DNA of 64,000 nucleotides from Cedecea selenatireducens (GCF_042138895.1 NZ_JBHIKW010000003.1:62001-126000), one strand, 5' to 3'; shown: positions 28,366 through 38,242, counted from the first letter of the stretch. The notes: generated by a model from the letters alone, not told the origin. A program made the numbers and translations.

Positions 28366-30288
28366 TTATTTTTTATCTTTAACTTCTTCGAACTCGGCAT
28401 CAACAACATCGTCGTCTTTGCCGGCGTTGGCGTGGCCTGCATCTGCGGCATTGCCAGCCTGCTGTTCAGCGTGCTGCTGCTGAGCCAGTTCCATCAGCTT
28501 CTGGGAAACTTCAGCCAGTGCCTGGATTTTGGCTTCGATGTCCGCTTTGTCTTCGCCTTTCAGAGACGTTTCCAGCGCGGTCAGCGCAGACTCGATAGCA
28601 GTTTTGTCGTCAGCCGGCAGTTTGTCGCCTGCTTCTTCAACCTGCTTACGGGTGCTGTGCAGCAGATGGTCACCCTGGTTGCGGGTCTGAACCAGCTCTT
28701 CGAACTTACGGTCAGCTTCGGCGTTAGCTTCTGCATCACGAACCATTTTCTGGATTTCGTCTTCGTTCAGACCAGAAGATGCCTTGATGGTGATCTTCTG
28801 CTCTTTACCGCTGTTTTTATCTTTTGCAGAAACGTGCAGGATACCGTCAGCATCGATGTCGAAGGTGACTTCGATCTGTGGCATACCGCGCGGTGCCGCG
28901 CTGATCCCGTCCAGGTTGAACTGACCCAGTGATTTGTTATCGGATGCGCGTTTACGCTCACCCTGAATCACGTGGATGGTTACCGCAGACTGGTTGTCTT
29001 CAGCGGTAGAGAACACCTGGCTGTGCTTGGTCGGGATCGTGGTGTTTTTGTTGATGAGTGCAGTCATCACGCCGCCCATGGTTTCGATACCCAGAGACAG
29101 AGGGGTAACGTCCAGCAGCAGTACGTCTTTCACTTCACCCGTCAGAACACCACCCTGAACCGCTGCACCGATAGCAACAGCTTCATCCGGGTTAACGTCT
29201 TTACGCGGCTCTTTACCGAAGAACTCAGCAACTTTTTTCTGCACCATTGGCATACGAGTCTGACCGCCGACCAGGATAACGTCCTGGATATCGGAAACGG
29301 ACAGGCCAGCATCCTGCAGGGCAACTTTCAGCGGCTCGATAGAACGGTTTACCAGGTCTTCAACCAGGGATTCCAGTTTCGCACGAGTCACTTTGATGTT
29401 CATGTGTTTTGGACCGGTCGCGTCTGCAGTGATGTACGGCAGGTTCACGTCGGTCTGCTGTGCAGAAGAAAGCTCGATTTTCGCTTTTTCTGCCGCTTCT
29501 TTCAGGCGCTGCATGGCCAGCGGATCGTTACGCAGGTCAATGCCCTGATCTTTCTTAAACTCGTCAACGAGGTAGTTGATCATGCGGCTGTCGAAGTCTT
29601 CACCACCCAGGTGGGTATCACCGTTGGTTGCCAGAACTTCGAAGGTTTTTTCGCCGTCAACTTCGTCGATTTCGATAATAGAGATATCGAAAGTACCACC
29701 ACCGAGGTCGTAAACCGCGATAGTACGGTTGCCAACTTCTTTATCCAGACCGTAAGCCAGCGCGGCTGCGGTTGGTTCGTTGATGATACGTTTGACTTCC
29801 AGACCCGCGATACGGCCGGCGTCTTTGGTTGCCTGACGCTGAGCATCGTTGAAGTATGCAGGTACGGTGATAACAGCTTCGGTTACCGGCTCACCCAGGT
29901 AATCTTCAGCGGTTTTCTTCATTTTCTTCAGCACTTCTGCAGAGATCTGCGGCGGTGCCATTTTCTGACCTTTTACATCAATCCATGCGTCGCCGTTGTC
30001 AGCGCCGATGATTTTGTAAGGCATGATGGCTTCATCACGCTGCACTTCTTCGTCCTGGAAGCGGCGGCCAATCAGGCGTTTGATCGCAAACAGAGTGTTT
30101 TGCGGGTTAGTCACTGCCTGACGTTTAGCCGGCTGACCTACCAGGATTTCGCCGTCCTGAGTGTAAGCAATGATAGAAGGCGTGGTGCGGTCGCCCTCGG
30201 CGTTCTCCAGCACACGAGCAGTTGTACCATCCATAATCGCGACACAAGAGTTGGTTGTCCCCAGGTCGATACCAATAATTTTACCCAT
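28366..30288 (-). CDS. dnaK: Chaperone DnaK (Hsp70)
   Basis: The 640-residue Hsp70 binds unfolded peptides in an ATP-controlled cycle with DnaJ and GrpE. The N-terminal ATPase signatures are IGIDLGTTNSC (residues 5-14), VYDLGGGTFDIS (about 195-206) and VILVGGQTRMP (about 339). The substrate-binding domain follows from about 390, with an alpha-helical lid and the C-terminal EEVKDKK tail. It heads the dnaKJ heat-shock operon. Confidence 0.99.
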   Translation of the reverse strand: MGKIIGIDLGTTNSCVAIMDGTTARVLENAEGDRTTPSIIAYTQDGEILVGQPAKRQAVTNPQNTLFAIKRLIGRRFQDEEVQRDEAIMPYKIIGADNGDAWIDVKGQKMAPPQISAEVLKKMKKTAEDYLGEPVTEAVITVPAYFNDAQRQATKDAGRIAGLEVKRIINEPTAAALAYGLDKEVGNRTIAVYDLGGGTFDISIIEIDEVDGEKTFEVLATNGDTHLGGEDFDSRMINYLVDEFKKDQGIDLRNDPLAMQRLKEAAEKAKIELSSAQQTDVNLPYITADATGPKHMNIKVTRAKLESLVEDLVNRSIEPLKVALQDAGLSVSDIQDVILVGGQTRMPMVQKKVAEFFGKEPRKDVNPDEAVAIGAAVQGGVLTGEVKDVLLLDVTPLSLGIETMGGVMTALINKNTTIPTKHSQVFSTAEDNQSAVTIHVIQGERKRASDNKSLGQFNLDGISAAPRGMPQIEVTFDIDADGILHVSAKDKNSGKEQKITIKASSGLNEDEIQKMVRDAEANAEADRKFEELVQTRNQGDHLLHSTRKQVEEAGDKLPADDKTAIESALTALETSLKGEDKADIEAKIQALAEVSQKLMELAQQQHAEQQAGNAADAGHANAGKDDDVVDAEFEEVKDKK

Positions 30289-30409
30289 CTAAACGTCTCC
30301 ACTAAAAATTCGTCATCATGTGGTTGTGAACCTGTTATGCGGGCAAAAGCATCTGTTTCAACTGCCCGAAGCGTTTTTTTTCAGGTCCGCCAACTGCGGT
30401 TGCATACAA

Positions 30410-30438
30410 GATGGGGTCGCAACGCCTGCCATCAAGGG
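30410..30438 (-). promoter_or_regulatory. Sigma-32 heat-shock promoter of dnaKJ
   Basis: On the minus strand, CCCTTGATG (30430-30438) and CCCCATC (30410-30416) are separated by 13 nt. This matches the sigma-32 consensus (CTTGAA / CCCCAT-T) and is nearly the E. coli dnaK P1 sequence. It lies about 120 bp upstream of the dnaK ATG. Confidence 0.88.
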
Positions 30439-30585
30439 GCAGGTGAAAAAAAATTTTCTGCTTTCCCCCCGCTCAGATCATAGACGGCGACGTGCAGCCT
30501 GATTATTATGCCGCGCCCGCAACCGGACTCCCGGCTGCGTGGCATTAATTGACATTACATTTCAGATGAATTTTTCAGAGGAACT

Positions 30586-31152
30586 ATGGGCAACACTAAG
30601 TTGGCTAATCCAGCTCCCCTGGGCTTAATGGGCTTCGGCATGACCACCATTTTGCTCAACCTGCATAACGCAGGTATTTTTGGTTTTGACGTTACTATCC
30701 TCGCGATGGGGATTTTCTACGGTGGGATCGCGCAAATCTTCGCGGGCCTGCTGGAGTTTAAAAAAGGGAACACTTTCGGTTTAACCGCCTTCACCTCTTA
30801 CGGCTCTTTCTGGCTGACGCTGGTGGCGATTCTGCTGATGCCTAAAATGGGCCTGAGTGATGCGGCCAACGGCCACTTCCTCGGCGCGTACCTGGGCCTG
30901 TGGGGCGTATTCACGCTGTTCATGTTCTTCGGCACCCTGAAAGCGCCACGCATGCTGCAGTTCGTGTTTGCCAGCCTGACCGTGCTGTTTGCCCTGCTGG
31001 CGATTGGCCACCTGGCAGATAACGAAGCTATCGTTAAGGTTGCTGGCTGGATTGGCCTGGTTTGTGGCGCAAGCGCTATCTACCTCGCAATGGGTGAAGT
31101 GCTGAACGAGCAGTTTGGCCGCACCGTGCTGCCAATCGGCGAAAAACACTGA
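30586..31152 (+). CDS. satP: Succinate-acetate/proton symporter SatP
   Basis: A 188-residue inner-membrane protein of the AceTr (GPR1/FUN34/YaaH) family that takes up acetate and succinate with protons. The signature NPAPLGLMGFGMTT is at residues 8-21, with six predicted helices and FTSYGSFWL in the middle. It is divergent from dnaK. E. coli has yaaW and yaaI in the neighbourhood; they are missing here, where only the 297-bp intergenic region with the dnaK promoter remains. Confidence 0.97.
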   Translation: MGNTKLANPAPLGLMGFGMTTILLNLHNAGIFGFDVTILAMGIFYGGIAQIFAGLLEFKKGNTFGLTAFTSYGSFWLTLVAILLMPKMGLSDAANGHFLGAYLGLWGVFTLFMFFGTLKAPRMLQFVFASLTVLFALLAIGHLADNEAIVKVAGWIGLVCGASAIYLAMGEVLNEQFGRTVLPIGEKH

Positions 31153-31174
31153 TCTTCCTTTAGTGGAAAGTAAA

Positions 31175-31202
31175 ACGCGGAGCCCTGCTCCGCGTTTTTT
31201 TT
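31175..31202 (+). terminator. Intrinsic terminator of satP
   Basis: A 9-bp stem ACGCGGAGC / GCTCCGCGT (31175-31183 with 31187-31195) with loop CCT is followed by eight T. Confidence 0.9.
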
Positions 31203-31204
31203 AT

Positions 31205-32515
31205 TCAGGATTGCGTCAGCGCCCCTTTTTCTATCTTATCCTGATGATGAATATCTTTTCTTAGCCAAATCCCCATCACCAACCCCACGATAGCCAGCCC
31301 CAGCACGTACCAGGCCGGTGCCATTGGCGAAACGCCCATCAGCATGGTCACCGCAATTGGCGTCAGGCCGCCGAAAATGGCATACGACAGATTGTAAGAG
31401 AACGATATGCCGGTAAAACGCACCTGCGCCGGGAACGCACGTACCATAACAAACGGCACCGCACCCACCACGCCCACGCTCAGCCCGACCAGGCCATACA
31501 GCAGGAACAGATGCTCAGGGTGAGTCCCGCTCAGGTGATAAAACATCCAGCTGCAAACGGCAAGCAGGAAACTGCCTACGGTAAAGGTCTTCCCCGCGCC
31601 GAAGCGATCGGCCGCCAGCCCTGCCAGCAGGCAGCCAACGCACAGCATAATCGTCGCGATACTGTTCGCCTGCAGCGTCAGGGCTGGCGCAATACCGTGC
31701 TGTTTTTGCAGCCAGATGGGGGACATCAAAATGACGACCACAATGCAGGCGGAAAGCAGCCAGGTCAGCAGCATTGAAACCACCACCGCTTTTTTATGGC
31801 CAACTATCACCGATTTGAGCGGCAGCTCTTCGGCCAGCGCCTTGCGCTGCTGCATTTCGAGGAAAACAGGCGTTTCACGCAGCCAGCGGCGCAGGTACAT
31901 CGCCACCAGGCCGAAAATCCCGCCCAGGAAGAAAGGAATACGCCAGCCGCCATCGTGAATAGCCTGCTGAGTCATTGAGGTATTGATGATGGTTGCCACT
32001 ACAGAACCCAGCAGAATCCCGACGGTCAGCCCCATCGTTAAGATACCGCAGGCAATACCGATGCGCTTTTCCGGAACGTGTTCGGAAACGAACACCCAGG
32101 CTCCAGGGACTTCTCCCCCAATTGCCGCACCCTGCAGGATACGCATCAGCAATAACAGCAACGGAGCCGCAATCCCTAACGACGCATAGGTCGGCAACAG
32201 GCCGATAGCCAGCGTCGGAACAGCCATCAGCAGAATGCTGAGGGTAAACATCTTTTTGCGCCCCACCAGATCGCCAAAATGCGCCATGACGACACCGCCC
32301 AGAGGACGCACGAGATAGCCCGCAGCAAAGATGGCGAACGTTTGCACCTGGCGCAGCCACTCGGGGATGTCAGCCGGGAAGAAAAGCTCTCCCAATACGG
32401 CCGCAAAGAAGACGAAAATGATGAAGTCGTAGAATTCGAGGGCACCGCCGAGGGCGGCAAGCGTCAGGGTTTTATAGTCCTGGCGATTAAGAGGTCTGGC
32501 GTGCTGTTTTGACAT
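31205..32515 (-). CDS. MFS transporter, metabolite:H+ symporter (MHS) family
   Basis: A 436-residue inner-membrane permease with 12 predicted helices. It has the MHS start GALEFYDFIIF (residues 24-34), the MFS motif A GDLVGRKKMF (about 81-90) and the loop motif LQGAAIGGEVPGAWVFVSEHVPEKR near 127-151. Relatives transport citrate, proline/betaine, alpha-ketoglutarate or shikimate; the substrate here cannot be read from sequence. It lies between satP and mog, where E. coli has nothing, so it is an accessory insertion. The satP terminator separates the two convergent genes. Confidence 0.88.
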   Translation of the reverse strand: MSKQHARPLNRQDYKTLTLAALGGALEFYDFIIFVFFAAVLGELFFPADIPEWLRQVQTFAIFAAGYLVRPLGGVVMAHFGDLVGRKKMFTLSILLMAVPTLAIGLLPTYASLGIAAPLLLLLMRILQGAAIGGEVPGAWVFVSEHVPEKRIGIACGILTMGLTVGILLGSVVATIINTSMTQQAIHDGGWRIPFFLGGIFGLVAMYLRRWLRETPVFLEMQQRKALAEELPLKSVIVGHKKAVVVSMLLTWLLSACIVVVILMSPIWLQKQHGIAPALTLQANSIATIMLCVGCLLAGLAADRFGAGKTFTVGSFLLAVCSWMFYHLSGTHPEHLFLLYGLVGLSVGVVGAVPFVMVRAFPAQVRFTGISFSYNLSYAIFGGLTPIAVTMLMGVSPMAPAWYVLGLAIVGLVMGIWLRKDIHHQDKIEKGALTQS

Positions 32516-32640
32516 AGGGGACCGCTTGTAAAGAGGAGTGTTAATTATTTTTTCCGTTTGTATGTAAAGCCAGAGTTACTATAACGGTTAAATGTTAACA
32601 CTCCATAACAATTCGATCTTATGTCACAAAAGCTGATTAT

Positions 32641-33228
32641 TCAGGGTTTTGTTTCGCGACGTGCGCTTTTAGGACGAAAAGCTGCTACGACCCCGGCATC
32701 GGTTTCGATATAAGGCCCATCAAGCAACTGTATACAATACGGTACACTTGCAAAAATACCCGGCACGACAACTTTCCCGCTTTCGTCCTTCACGCCTTCC
32801 AGCGTTTCCTGAATTGATTTTGGCTGCCCCGGCAGGTTAACGATCAGCGCCTGTTTACGGATAACCCCCACCTGACGCGAAAGGATCGCCGTCGGAACAA
32901 AATGCAGGCTGATTTGACGCATCTGCTCGCCAAACCCGGGCATCACGCGGTCAGCAACCGCAAGCGTAGCGTCCGGCGTTACGTCGCGGCGCGCGGGGCC
33001 GGTTCCGCCGGTGGTCAGCACCAAATGGCAGCCCATCTCATCAACCAGCTCACAAAGCGTTTGCTCAATAATGGGCTGTTCATCGGGGATCAGGCGAGTT
33101 TGCATCTCAAAGGGCGTAGTCAGGGTATTTTCCAGCCATTCCTGCAGCGCAGGGATGCCCTTGTCCTGGTACACGCCGCTGGAAGCGCGGTCAGAAATGG
33201 ACACGAGTCCAATGCGTAAGGTATTCAT
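32641..33228 (-). CDS. mog: Molybdopterin adenylyltransferase
   Basis: Mog adenylylates molybdopterin before molybdate insertion by MoeA. The 195-residue product from the ATG at 33228 (MNTLRIGLVSISDRASSGVY) has the MoCF_biosynth signature TTGGTGPARRDVTPDAT near residues 72-88. Seven upstream in-frame codons are not conserved. It is 109 bp downstream of talB on the same strand. Confidence 0.97.
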   Translation of the reverse strand: MNTLRIGLVSISDRASSGVYQDKGIPALQEWLENTLTTPFEMQTRLIPDEQPIIEQTLCELVDEMGCHLVLTTGGTGPARRDVTPDATLAVADRVMPGFGEQMRQISLHFVPTAILSRQVGVIRKQALIVNLPGQPKSIQETLEGVKDESGKVVVPGIFASVPYCIQLLDGPYIETDAGVVAAFRPKSARRETKP

Positions 33229-33299
33229 AAAGTTTCCGGAAATCAGCAAGCCTGAGCGGAATGATACACGGGGAAAGAGGATGCAGACAGGAGAAGCGG

Positions 33300-33329
33300 T
33301 GAAAAGCGTGGCCGACAGGCGCCGGCCAC
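33300..33329 (-). terminator. Weak terminator downstream of talB
   Basis: On the minus strand, a 7-bp stem GTGGCCG/CGGCCAC (33323-33329 with 33308-33314) and GCTTTTC follow the talB stop. The short T-run may allow readthrough into mog. Confidence 0.55.
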
Positions 33330-33337
33330 GGGAATGA

Positions 33338-34291
33338 TTACAGCAGGTCGCCGATCATTTTTTCCAGTTTTTCCTGGTCGATAGCAAACTTACGGATACC
33401 GTCCGCCAGCTTGTCTACGGCCATTGGATCCTGGTTGTGCTGCCACAGGAACTGGGACTCGGTGATGCGCTCAGGACGCGCCTTCACTTCACCGGTGTAG
33501 CTCAGCTTACGCTCGAGCGCGCCTTCGCTTTCAGACAGCTCTTTCAGCAGAGCAGGAGCGATGGTCAGGCGGTCACAGCCAGCCAGCTCGATAATTTCAC
33601 CGACGTTACGGAAGCTTGCGCCCATAACTACGGTTTCATAGCCGTGCTGCTTGTAGTACTGGTAGATTTCGGTCACGGAAACCACGCCTGGATCTTCCTG
33701 CGGGGCGTACTCTTTCTTGTCGGTGTTAGCTTTGTACCAGTCGAGGATACGGCCAACGAACGGAGAAATCAGGAATACGCCAGCTTCAGCACAGGCACGC
33801 GCCTGAGCGAAGGAGAACAGCAGGGTCAGGTTACAGTTGATGCCTTCTTTTTCCAGCTGCTCTGCAGCGCGAATGCCCTGCCAGGTTGAAGCCAGTTTAA
33901 TCAGAATGCGATCGTTGCTGATGCCCGCGTCGTTGTAGAGCTTGATCAGGTGTTTCGCTTTAGCGATGCTGGCTTCGGTGTCATAAGACAGGCGAGCATC
34001 CACTTCGGTAGAAATACGGCCAGGGATCAGCTTCAGAATTTCCAGGCCGATGTTCACAGCCAGCTTATCGGAAGCGTCAACCACCTGCTGAGCGCGGTCG
34101 CTGCTCTGGCTACGAGCCCAGGTAATCGCTTCGTCAATCAGTTTGCGATACTCAGGGATCTGCGCAGCGTTAAGAATCAGAGAAGGGTTGGTAGTAGCAT
34201 CTTGCGGCTGGTACAGCTTCATTGCCGCGATATCTCCGGTGTCAGCAACCACGGTGGTCAGTTGACGCAAAGAAGTCAATTTATCCGTCAT
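33338..34291 (-). CDS. talB: Transaldolase B
   Basis: TalB transfers a dihydroxyacetone unit between sugar phosphates in the non-oxidative pentose-phosphate pathway. The 317-residue (alpha/beta)8 barrel has the family signature DATTNPSLIL (residues 30-39). The Schiff-base Lys lies in RILIKLASTWQG near 132. Length and start match E. coli TalB. Confidence 0.98.
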   Translation of the reverse strand: MTDKLTSLRQLTTVVADTGDIAAMKLYQPQDATTNPSLILNAAQIPEYRKLIDEAITWARSQSSDRAQQVVDASDKLAVNIGLEILKLIPGRISTEVDARLSYDTEASIAKAKHLIKLYNDAGISNDRILIKLASTWQGIRAAEQLEKEGINCNLTLLFSFAQARACAEAGVFLISPFVGRILDWYKANTDKKEYAPQEDPGVVSVTEIYQYYKQHGYETVVMGASFRNVGEIIELAGCDRLTIAPALLKELSESEGALERKLSYTGEVKARPERITESQFLWQHNQDPMAVDKLADGIRKFAIDQEKLEKMIGDLL

Positions 34292-34508
34292 AATGAGTGT
34301 TTCTCTTCAGGTGTAGCTTGTTAGGGAGATGTAACCGGTCTGACTTGATGATATCACGCCGCCCATCAGGTGCAACCGCGACAAGTGCTGTCCGTCCAGT
34401 GGACCAGAATATGATAAACTCGGCCGCCAATTTATCTGTAACGTAATGGATTGCATGGCACGGGCCCGTCAACCTCGCCGCCATCACGCATTAACAAGAG
34501 GGACGTTA

Positions 34509-35948
34509 ATGACAGATTTCTTATTTTTTATCAACGAAGTACTCTGGGGCTCTGTATTGCTCTGGCTGCTGATTGGCGCGGGCATCTGGTTCACGTTCCG
34601 CAGCGGCTTCGTCCAGTTCCGCTATTTTACCCGTTTACGCATTTTCCTCCGTAACAGCGACTCACCGGATCCTTCCGGAATATCCTCATTCCAGGCGCTC
34701 TGCACCAGCCTTGCCGCCCGCGTAGGCAGCGGGAACCTTGCGGGCATCGCGCTGGCTATCTCCGCAGGCGGGCCAGGTTCAGTATTCTGGATGTGGGTTG
34801 CGGCGGTACTCAGCATGGCCACCGCTTTTGCCGAATGCTCACTTGCCCAGCTTTATAAGAGCCGGGACAAAGAGGGCAATTATCGCGGCGGCCCGGCGTG
34901 GTACATGGAGCGCGGGCTGGGCATGCGCTGGATGGGCGTGCTGTTTTCCGTCTTTTTGATCGTAGCCTTCGGTATGGTCTTTAACGCCGTCCAGGCTAAT
35001 TCCATCGCTATCGCCACCCACTATGCGTTTGACGTGCCGAAAATCTGGGTGGGCGTTTTCCTGGTTGCCATGACCGCGCTGGTTATCTGGCGAGGCATGA
35101 GAACCATCGCGCGACTCTCGCAATGGCTGGTGCCGCTGATGGCGTTACTGTGGGTGTGCATGAGCCTGTATGTTGTTGTCCTGCACATTGAACGCTTCCC
35201 GGAGGTTATCAGGCTGATTTTCAGCCACGCTTTTGGCTGGCATGAAGCCGCATCAGGTGCGTTGGGTTATACCGTCAGCCAGGCCATCACCAACGGTTTT
35301 CAGCGCGGGATGTTTTCCAACGAGGCGGGTATGGGCTCCACCCCCAACGCGGCAGCGGCGGCGGCTGCATGGCCTCCGCACCCGGCGACTCAGGGCGTGG
35401 TACAAATGTTTGGAGTGTTAATCGACACGCTAATCATCTGCACCGCGACCGCCGCCATCGTGCTGATGTCCGGCATGATAGACGGCATTGAAACCTCACG
35501 TAGCGGCATTATTCTGGTTCAACAGGCGCTTAGCTCAGCCGTGGGCGGCTGGGGCAGCGGTTTTATCGTGATCGTTGTCTTCCTCTTTGCCTTCACTTCC
35601 ATCATGGCGAACTACACCTACGCAGAGAACAACCTGCTGTTCCTGAACCAGGACAGCCGCGTGCTGAAATTTTTACTGCGCTTTATGGTGCTAACGATGG
35701 TGATGTTCGGTACGCAGGCAGCCCTGCCGCTGGTCTGGCAGTTGGCAGACGTGGCGATGGCTATTATGGCGATAACCAATATCACGGCGATTCTGCTGCT
35801 TTCCCCGGTGGTGAAAGCGATAGCGGCGGATTATTTGCGCCAGCAAAAGCTCGGGATCTCCCCAATATTCAACCCAAACCGTTTCCCGGACATTAAGAAC
35901 CAGCTTGCGCCCGGCGTTTGGGACAGAGACGTGGAAAAAAAAACTTAG
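34509..35948 (+). CDS. yaaJ: Alanine/glycine:cation symporter (AGCS family, YaaJ)
   Basis: A 479-residue sodium:alanine/glycine symporter homolog, inner membrane, about 11 helices. I chose the ATG at 34509 (MTDFLFFINEVLWGS), with SD AGAGGG, over an open extension of 21 codons. AGCS motifs include SLAARVGSGNLAGIALA near 75-92, GGPAWYMERGLG and NEAGMGSTPNAAAAAA near 285-300. It is divergent from talB and upstream of yaaA, as in E. coli. Confidence 0.94.
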   Translation: MTDFLFFINEVLWGSVLLWLLIGAGIWFTFRSGFVQFRYFTRLRIFLRNSDSPDPSGISSFQALCTSLAARVGSGNLAGIALAISAGGPGSVFWMWVAAVLSMATAFAECSLAQLYKSRDKEGNYRGGPAWYMERGLGMRWMGVLFSVFLIVAFGMVFNAVQANSIAIATHYAFDVPKIWVGVFLVAMTALVIWRGMRTIARLSQWLVPLMALLWVCMSLYVVVLHIERFPEVIRLIFSHAFGWHEAASGALGYTVSQAITNGFQRGMFSNEAGMGSTPNAAAAAAAWPPHPATQGVVQMFGVLIDTLIICTATAAIVLMSGMIDGIETSRSGIILVQQALSSAVGGWGSGFIVIVVFLFAFTSIMANYTYAENNLLFLNQDSRVLKFLLRFMVLTMVMFGTQAALPLVWQLADVAMAIMAITNITAILLLSPVVKAIAADYLRQQKLGISPIFNPNRFPDIKNQLAPGVWDRDVEKKT

Positions 35949-36020
35949 CTGATTGCAGCCATAGGCCGCTACGTCCGGGAAATTTGCTAAAGTAACGGCC
36001 AAACCATGCAAGGAGTGGAC

Positions 36021-36794
36021 ATGCTAATTCTTATCTCACCTGCCAAGACGCTGGATTACCAAAGCGAGCTGCCTACGGACCGCTATACACAGCCGGAAAT
36101 GCTGGAATACTCCCGGCAGTTAATCAGCGTTGCCCGCAAGCTTAGCGCGCCGCAAATTGCCTCGCTGATGAGCATCAGCGACAAGCTGGCTTCACTGAAC
36201 GAAACGCGCTTCCACGAGTGGCAGCCGGCGTTCACTCCACAAAACGCGCGCCCTGCTATTCTGGCGTTTAAAGGCGATGTTTATACCGGCCTGCAGGCTG
36301 AAGAATTCAGCGAAGCGGACTTTGATTTCGCCCAGCAGCACCTGCGTATGCTTTCCGGGCTGTACGGCGTACTGCGCCCGCTGGATCTGATGCAGCCCTA
36401 CCGCCTGGAAATGGGCATTCGCCTGGAAAACCCGAAAGGCAAAGATCTCTACCACTTCTGGGGCGACACGATAACCGAGAAGCTCAACCAGGTGCTGGCG
36501 ACACAGGGCGGCAACATCGTGGTAAACCTGGCGTCTGATGAATACTTTAAGGCGGTTAAGCCGAAGAAGCTGAATGCGGAAATCATCAAGCCCGTCTTCC
36601 TGGATGAGAAAAACGGCAAGTTTAAAGTCATCAGCTTCTATGCGAAAAAAGCGCGTGGGATGATGAGCCGCTACATCATTGAGAATCGCCTGACGAAGCC
36701 CGAACAGCTAAAAGCGTTTAATACCGACGGCTACTTCTTTGATGCAGACGCCTCACAGAAAAACGAACTGGTATTTAAGCGCCACGAGCAGTAA
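36021..36794 (+). CDS. yaaA: Peroxide stress resistance protein YaaA
   Basis: A 257-residue DUF328 protein. In E. coli YaaA lowers intracellular free iron and Fenton damage under hydrogen peroxide and is induced by OxyR; the fold binds DNA. The start is the ATG at 36021 behind AGGAG (MLILISPAKTLDYQ), not the ATG 15 bp earlier. The FYAKKARGMMSRYII segment is the family's conserved C-terminal signature. yaaX, which lies between yaaA and thrC in E. coli, is absent. Confidence 0.96.
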   Translation: MLILISPAKTLDYQSELPTDRYTQPEMLEYSRQLISVARKLSAPQIASLMSISDKLASLNETRFHEWQPAFTPQNARPAILAFKGDVYTGLQAEEFSEADFDFAQQHLRMLSGLYGVLRPLDLMQPYRLEMGIRLENPKGKDLYHFWGDTITEKLNQVLATQGGNIVVNLASDEYFKAVKPKKLNAEIIKPVFLDEKNGKFKVISFYAKKARGMMSRYIIENRLTKPEQLKAFNTDGYFFDADASQKNELVFKRHEQ

Positions 36795-36796
36795 AA

Positions 36797-36826
36797 AAAA
36801 CGCCAGCGCTAAGCTGGCGTTTTAAT
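36797..36826. terminator. Intrinsic terminator of yaaA
   Basis: A perfect 11-bp stem AAAACGCCAGC / GCTGGCGTTTT (36797-36807 with 36813-36823), with A- and T-runs on the two sides, just after the yaaA stop. Confidence 0.85.
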
Positions 36827-36913
36827 TTGCACTAGCGCCGGTCATCTATCCCAACGGTCATCATGATGATAGCGCGGCGGGCCATCGAATTGTGCATGGC
36901 GCTGCCAGCAGAG

Positions 36914-36946
36914 AAAAAGCCCCCATTTTACCAACCAAATGGGGCT
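36914..36946 (-). terminator. Intrinsic terminator of thrABC
   Basis: On the minus strand, 7 bp after the thrC stop, AAGCCCCATTT pairs with AAATGGGGGCTT (one bulge) and is followed by TTTTTC. The remaining sequence up to the yaaA terminator (about 36827-36913) shows nothing I recognise. Confidence 0.8.
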
Positions 36947-36952
36947 TCAGGA

Positions 36953-38239
36953 TTAAGCATTAACCATCATGAACTTACGCAGTTCGGCGAAATCAGCCGG
37001 AAGATTGTGGGACAGCAGCGGCAGGTCGGCGCGGGATGCCAGCTCCTGCGGCAGCGGCAGCGCTTCACCCAGAATCTCTTCCACGCTCTCTTTAAACTTC
37101 GCCGGATGCGCAGTCCCCAGGAACAGGCCAAACTCGCCAGGCTGCAGCTGGTCGCGCAGGGCACGGTAAGCAATGGCCGCATGCGGTTCAGAAACATAAC
37201 CAATAGCCTTCAGCTCACGCATCGTCTCTTTGGTGGTTTCATCGGTGACTGCGGCATAGCCCAGATCGGTCAGGCGCCAGATTTTGCGGCGGAACAATTC
37301 TTCCACGCGCGGCCAGTTGTTAGGCTGGCTTACGTCCATCGCGTTGGAAAGCGTTGCAACAGTCGTTTTAGGCGCCCACTGGCCTTCTGCGAGGAAGCGT
37401 GGAACGGTGTCGTTGGCATTCGTGGCGGCGATAAAACGCTTAATCGGCAGGCCGAGTGATTTCGCCAGCAGGCCCGCAGTCAGGTCACCGAAGTTGCCGC
37501 TCGGCACGGAAACCACCAGCTGGTTACGGGCTTCCTGCGGCAGCTGAGCCACGGCTTCAAAGTAGTAGCAAATCTGCGCCAGCAGGCGGCTGATATTGAT
37601 GGAGTTCGCCGAGTTTAACCCGAGCGCCACTTTCAGCTCTTCATCGTCAAACGCCTGTTTTACCAGCGCCTGACAGGCATCGAAATCACCGTCAATCGCC
37701 ACGGTTTCGATATTGCCGCCGAGGGTACAGAACAGTTTTTCCTGCAGCGGGCTGATTTTCCCCCGTGGGTAAAGAATGACTACGCGTACGTTCTCAATGC
37801 CATAAAACGCATGAGCCACGGCCGCGCCGGTGTCGCCTGATGTAGCGGTCAGAATGGTCACCGGTTTGTCGCCGCTGATGTGGGTCAGCATCTGGGCCAT
37901 AAAGCGCCCGCCAAAGTCTTTAAACGCCAGCGTCGGGCCGTGGAACAGCTCCAGGCAGCCTACGTCCGGTTCGACCATATTGACCGGTGCAGGGAAGGCG
38001 AAAGCCGCTCGCACGCGCTCTGCCAGAATCTCCTGCGGGATCTCATCGCCGATAAACGCAGACAAAATTTTGCTACTGCGGCTGACAAAGTCCATATCCA
38101 GCATGGCGTCGATTTCAGTCAGCTCAAACTCCGGCAGGTCGTGCGGGAAGAACAGACCCTGCTGCTTGCCCAGCCCCTGGGTAACGGCCTGTGCAAAAGA
38201 GACCTGCTCGTTGTGATCTTTAAGGTTGTACAGTTTCAT
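36953..38239 (-). CDS. thrC: Threonine synthase
   Basis: ThrC is a PLP enzyme converting O-phosphohomoserine to threonine. It has 428 residues as in E. coli. The PLP lysine is in HGPTLAFKDFGGRF near residue 107, and the SGDTGAAVAHAF phosphate loop is near 155. It is the last gene of thrABC, 3 bp after thrB. Confidence 0.98.
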   Translation of the reverse strand: MKLYNLKDHNEQVSFAQAVTQGLGKQQGLFFPHDLPEFELTEIDAMLDMDFVSRSSKILSAFIGDEIPQEILAERVRAAFAFPAPVNMVEPDVGCLELFHGPTLAFKDFGGRFMAQMLTHISGDKPVTILTATSGDTGAAVAHAFYGIENVRVVILYPRGKISPLQEKLFCTLGGNIETVAIDGDFDACQALVKQAFDDEELKVALGLNSANSINISRLLAQICYYFEAVAQLPQEARNQLVVSVPSGNFGDLTAGLLAKSLGLPIKRFIAATNANDTVPRFLAEGQWAPKTTVATLSNAMDVSQPNNWPRVEELFRRKIWRLTDLGYAAVTDETTKETMRELKAIGYVSEPHAAIAYRALRDQLQPGEFGLFLGTAHPAKFKESVEEILGEALPLPQELASRADLPLLSHNLPADFAELRKFMMVNA

Positions 38240-38242
38240 GCT

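Noticed and set aside
28972..30483. 503-codon plus-strand open frame
   Set aside because: Antisense shadow of dnaK; long antisense frames over dnaK are a well-known artefact.
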